Part shown: positions 62,459 to 64,000 of the stretch, piece by piece | How the letters are laid out: each line of letters starts with the position of its first letter | Position numbering within the stretch: position 1 is the first letter of the stretch | NCBI GenBank assembly: GCA_965261315.1 | Contig: CBDHDM010000072.1 | Span: forward strand, 1-64,000 | Direction of reading: 5' to 3' | Origin: Endozoicomonas sp965261315 | GTDB lineage: Bacteria; Pseudomonadota; Gammaproteobacteria; Pseudomonadales; Endozoicomonadaceae | DNA: 64,000 nt | Position numbers and translations under genes: made by a program | The notes under the pieces: model-generated | The model's database searches: none | Told to the model about the DNA's origin: nothing | Seen by the model: only the letters and a program-made list of their open reading frames with translations

Positions 62459-64000
62459 CTAGTCATTATGCAAATAATCATGTATCTGTTGTGCCAGTTT
62501 AAGGCTGATTCCTTCAACTTTCTTTAATTCATCAACCGTTGCATTACTCACACTCTCGCGACCACCAAAGAACTTTAGTAGCGCAGAACGCCTTTTGCCG
62601 CCTATCCCCGGGATATCTTCAAGAATCGAGCGCTTTCTTGCCTTCTGACGGCGTTGTCGGTGTCCTGTAATTGCAAAGCGGTGCGCTTCATCCCTGATCT
62701 GCTGTATTAAAAGCAGTGCTGCCTCATGGCCTGCAGGGTTAAGTTCTTTGCTCTTATATATAAGTGTTTCAAGACCTGCTTTTCGGGTTACACCTTTAGC
62801 AACACCGAGTAATGGGATTGTAAGATTGAGCTGAGACATAACCTCAGAAGCCTTGCTCAACTGGCCTTTGCCTCCATCAATGACGATCAGGTCCGGCTTT
62901 ACCCCCTCCCCCTCTGGGGTCAGGGCAAGCTTTCGGTAGCGTTTATCAAGAGCAGCCGCCATAGCGGCATAATCATCACCTGGCCCTATACCTGCAATAT
63001 TAAATCTTCTGTACTCACTGTTAATTGGTCCTTCAGGTCCAAAAACCACACAGGATGCAACAGTGGCTTCACCCATGGTATGGCTGATATCAAAGCATTC
63101 CATGCGCAGTATTGGGTCATCAATACCCATTAGTCCTTGAAGTTGAGAGAAGCGTTTGGTCAGATGACTTTTGCTGGCCAGATGACTTTCAAGGTTTTGC
63201 TGTGCGTTCTTATTGGCAAGGCTAAGCCAGTCATACCTCTCAGAACGGACTTTACACTTAATTTTAATTTTCTTCCCGGAAACGCTGGTGATCGCACGCT
63301 CAATTGTGTCTGCTCCCGGGAGTTCAAATGGCACTACAATTTCATCCGGCAGGTCACGACTTGCAAACAGTCGAACATAAAACTGCGCCATAAAGTCTTC
63401 AAGGTGGTCAGCAGACGCTGCTTCAATCTTAAAGTCAGGAAAATAGTATTTGTGGCCAAGCACTCTGCCGGATCGAACAAAAAGAACATCAAAGCAGCTG
63501 TTGCCAGCAATTTGTGCAAAACCGATAATGTCGATATCACCGGCCGATTTTGTAACAGACTGCTGCTCCTGAACTGCTCTGAGATGATTAATCTTGTCAC
63601 GAACTGCCGCGGCTTCTTCAAAATCAAGTGCTTCAGCCGCAGTTTCCATACGCTTGATCAGAGACCGAATCAGCTGCTGGCTTTTACCTTCAAGAAACTG
63701 CTGAGTGTCTGCAATATCCTGTCGATATTCTTCTTGCGTTACCAACCCAACACAAGGGGCTTTACAGCGGTCAATCTGATACTGAAGGCAGGGTCTGGTA
63801 CGGTTTCTGAAATAGCTGTCTGAACACTGGCGGACTTTAAAAATCTTCTGAAGCAGGTGAAGACTCTCTCTTACCGCACCTCCACTGGGATATGGGCCAT
63901 AGTAATGTCCCTTCTGACGTTTGCGGCCTCTGCAGGAGTCCATCCTGGGAAAGTCGCTATCACCCGATATGTAAATATAAGGATAGGACTTATCATCTCT
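62459..64000 (-). CDS. uvrC: Excinuclease ABC subunit C (partial, N-terminus outside the window)
   Basis: UvrC makes the dual incisions in nucleotide excision repair. 513 codons are visible; the frame stays open through the right edge (RDDKSYPYIYISGDSDFPRM precedes the internal Met at 63943), so roughly the first 100 residues are missing. Seen are the end of the GIY-YIG domain (KGHYYGPYPSGGAVRESLHL), the CLQYQIDRCKAPCVG cluster, the UVR helix (ALDFEEAAAVRDKINHL), the RNase H-like nuclease (DLIVIDGGKGQLS) and C-terminal HhH motifs (LEDIPGIGGKRRSALLKFFG). It is upstream of pgsA. Confidence 0.96.
   Translation of the reverse strand, partial: RDDKSYPYIYISGDSDFPRMDSCRGRKRQKGHYYGPYPSGGAVRESLHLLQKIFKVRQCSDSYFRNRTRPCLQYQIDRCKAPCVGLVTQEEYRQDIADTQQFLEGKSQQLIRSLIKRMETAAEALDFEEAAAVRDKINHLRAVQEQQSVTKSAGDIDIIGFAQIAGNSCFDVLFVRSGRVLGHKYYFPDFKIEAASADHLEDFMAQFYVRLFASRDLPDEIVVPFELPGADTIERAITSVSGKKIKIKCKVRSERYDWLSLANKNAQQNLESHLASKSHLTKRFSQLQGLMGIDDPILRMECFDISHTMGEATVASCVVFGPEGPINSEYRRFNIAGIGPGDDYAAMAAALDKRYRKLALTPEGEGVKPDLIVIDGGKGQLSKASEVMSQLNLTIPLLGVAKGVTRKAGLETLIYKSKELNPAGHEAALLLIQQIRDEAHRFAITGHRQRRQKARKRSILEDIPGIGGKRRSALLKFFGGRESVSNATVDELKKVEGISLKLAQQIHDYLHND

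Noticed and set aside
63137..63823. 228-codon plus-strand open frame inside uvrC
   Set aside because: Antisense shadow of uvrC; no ribosome site or recognisable motif.
1..64000. CRISPR arrays, rRNA genes, prophage structural genes
   Set aside because: No regularly spaced short repeats, no rRNA-like sequence and no phage head or tail genes were seen.

Overview
The window looks like chromosome from a marine, host-associated gammaproteobacterium of the Oceanospirillales. It is most like Endozoicomonas, though that assignment is inference from gene content and no search was run. Supporting this are enterobacterial-type housekeeping synteny (mltD-gloB-yafS-rnhA-dnaQ; uvrC-pgsA-tRNA-Gly-tRNA-Cys-tRNA-Leu; yejBEF), moderate GC, many decaying insertion sequences, and several proteins with eukaryote-like domains (OTU, LIM-DA1, PI3/4-kinase-like).

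Layout. 1-3.6 kb: cysK, then a small RRM RNA-binding gene whose stop codon is the target of an intact IS1182-family element. 3.6-13.2 kb: a minus-strand Yej-type peptide ABC importer (yejF, yejE, yejB) fed by three tandem YejA-like binding proteins, the most upstream of which is frameshifted. 13.4-19.4 kb: mltD (two frameshifts), gloB, yafS, rnhA, dnaQ, nudC and tusE. 19.6-26.1 kb: small metabolic, redox and membrane genes with several remnants (a DUF3429-like fragment, a DpnI-like N-terminus, a MOSC gene with an internal deletion). 26.3-32.8 kb: sohB, a secretable OTU-type cysteine protease, a CPA2 antiporter, a ferredoxin-type sulfite reductase with its DUF934 partner, and two very small membrane proteins. 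32.9-36.6 kb: an AT-rich tandem pair of unknown membrane proteins that are clearly paralogs. 36.7-48.4 kb: a KefB-like antiporter, glutaredoxin-like protein, fieF, tatD, ycbX, an RND efflux pump with its adaptor, a histidine-rich secreted protein and xthA.

48.4-61.1 kb is the accessory region. It has a MarR-like gene, a decayed IS3 element with an IS1380 relic nested inside it, a PI3/4-kinase-like protein, and a dmsC pseudogene broken by two copies of the same IS4-type element (one intact with an 11-bp target duplication, one truncated against an IS1380 fragment). These are followed by a compact module: a 42-bp perfect palindrome, a strong promoter whose -10 box lies in a second palindrome, a KfrA-like coiled-coil DNA-binding protein, and a tyrosine recombinase. 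Directly downstream is a LIM-domain DA1-type metallopeptidase and a secreted protein. The core genome resumes at 61.3 kb with four minus-strand tRNAs (Gly, Cys, Leu and an extra identical Cys), pgsA, and uvrC, which runs off the right edge.

The most interesting items are the palindrome/KfrA/recombinase module, the three eukaryote-like candidate effectors, the unknown paralog pair at 33-36.6 kb, and the cluster of +1 homopolymer frameshifts between 11.8 and 14.5 kb, which may be either sequencing error or real decay.
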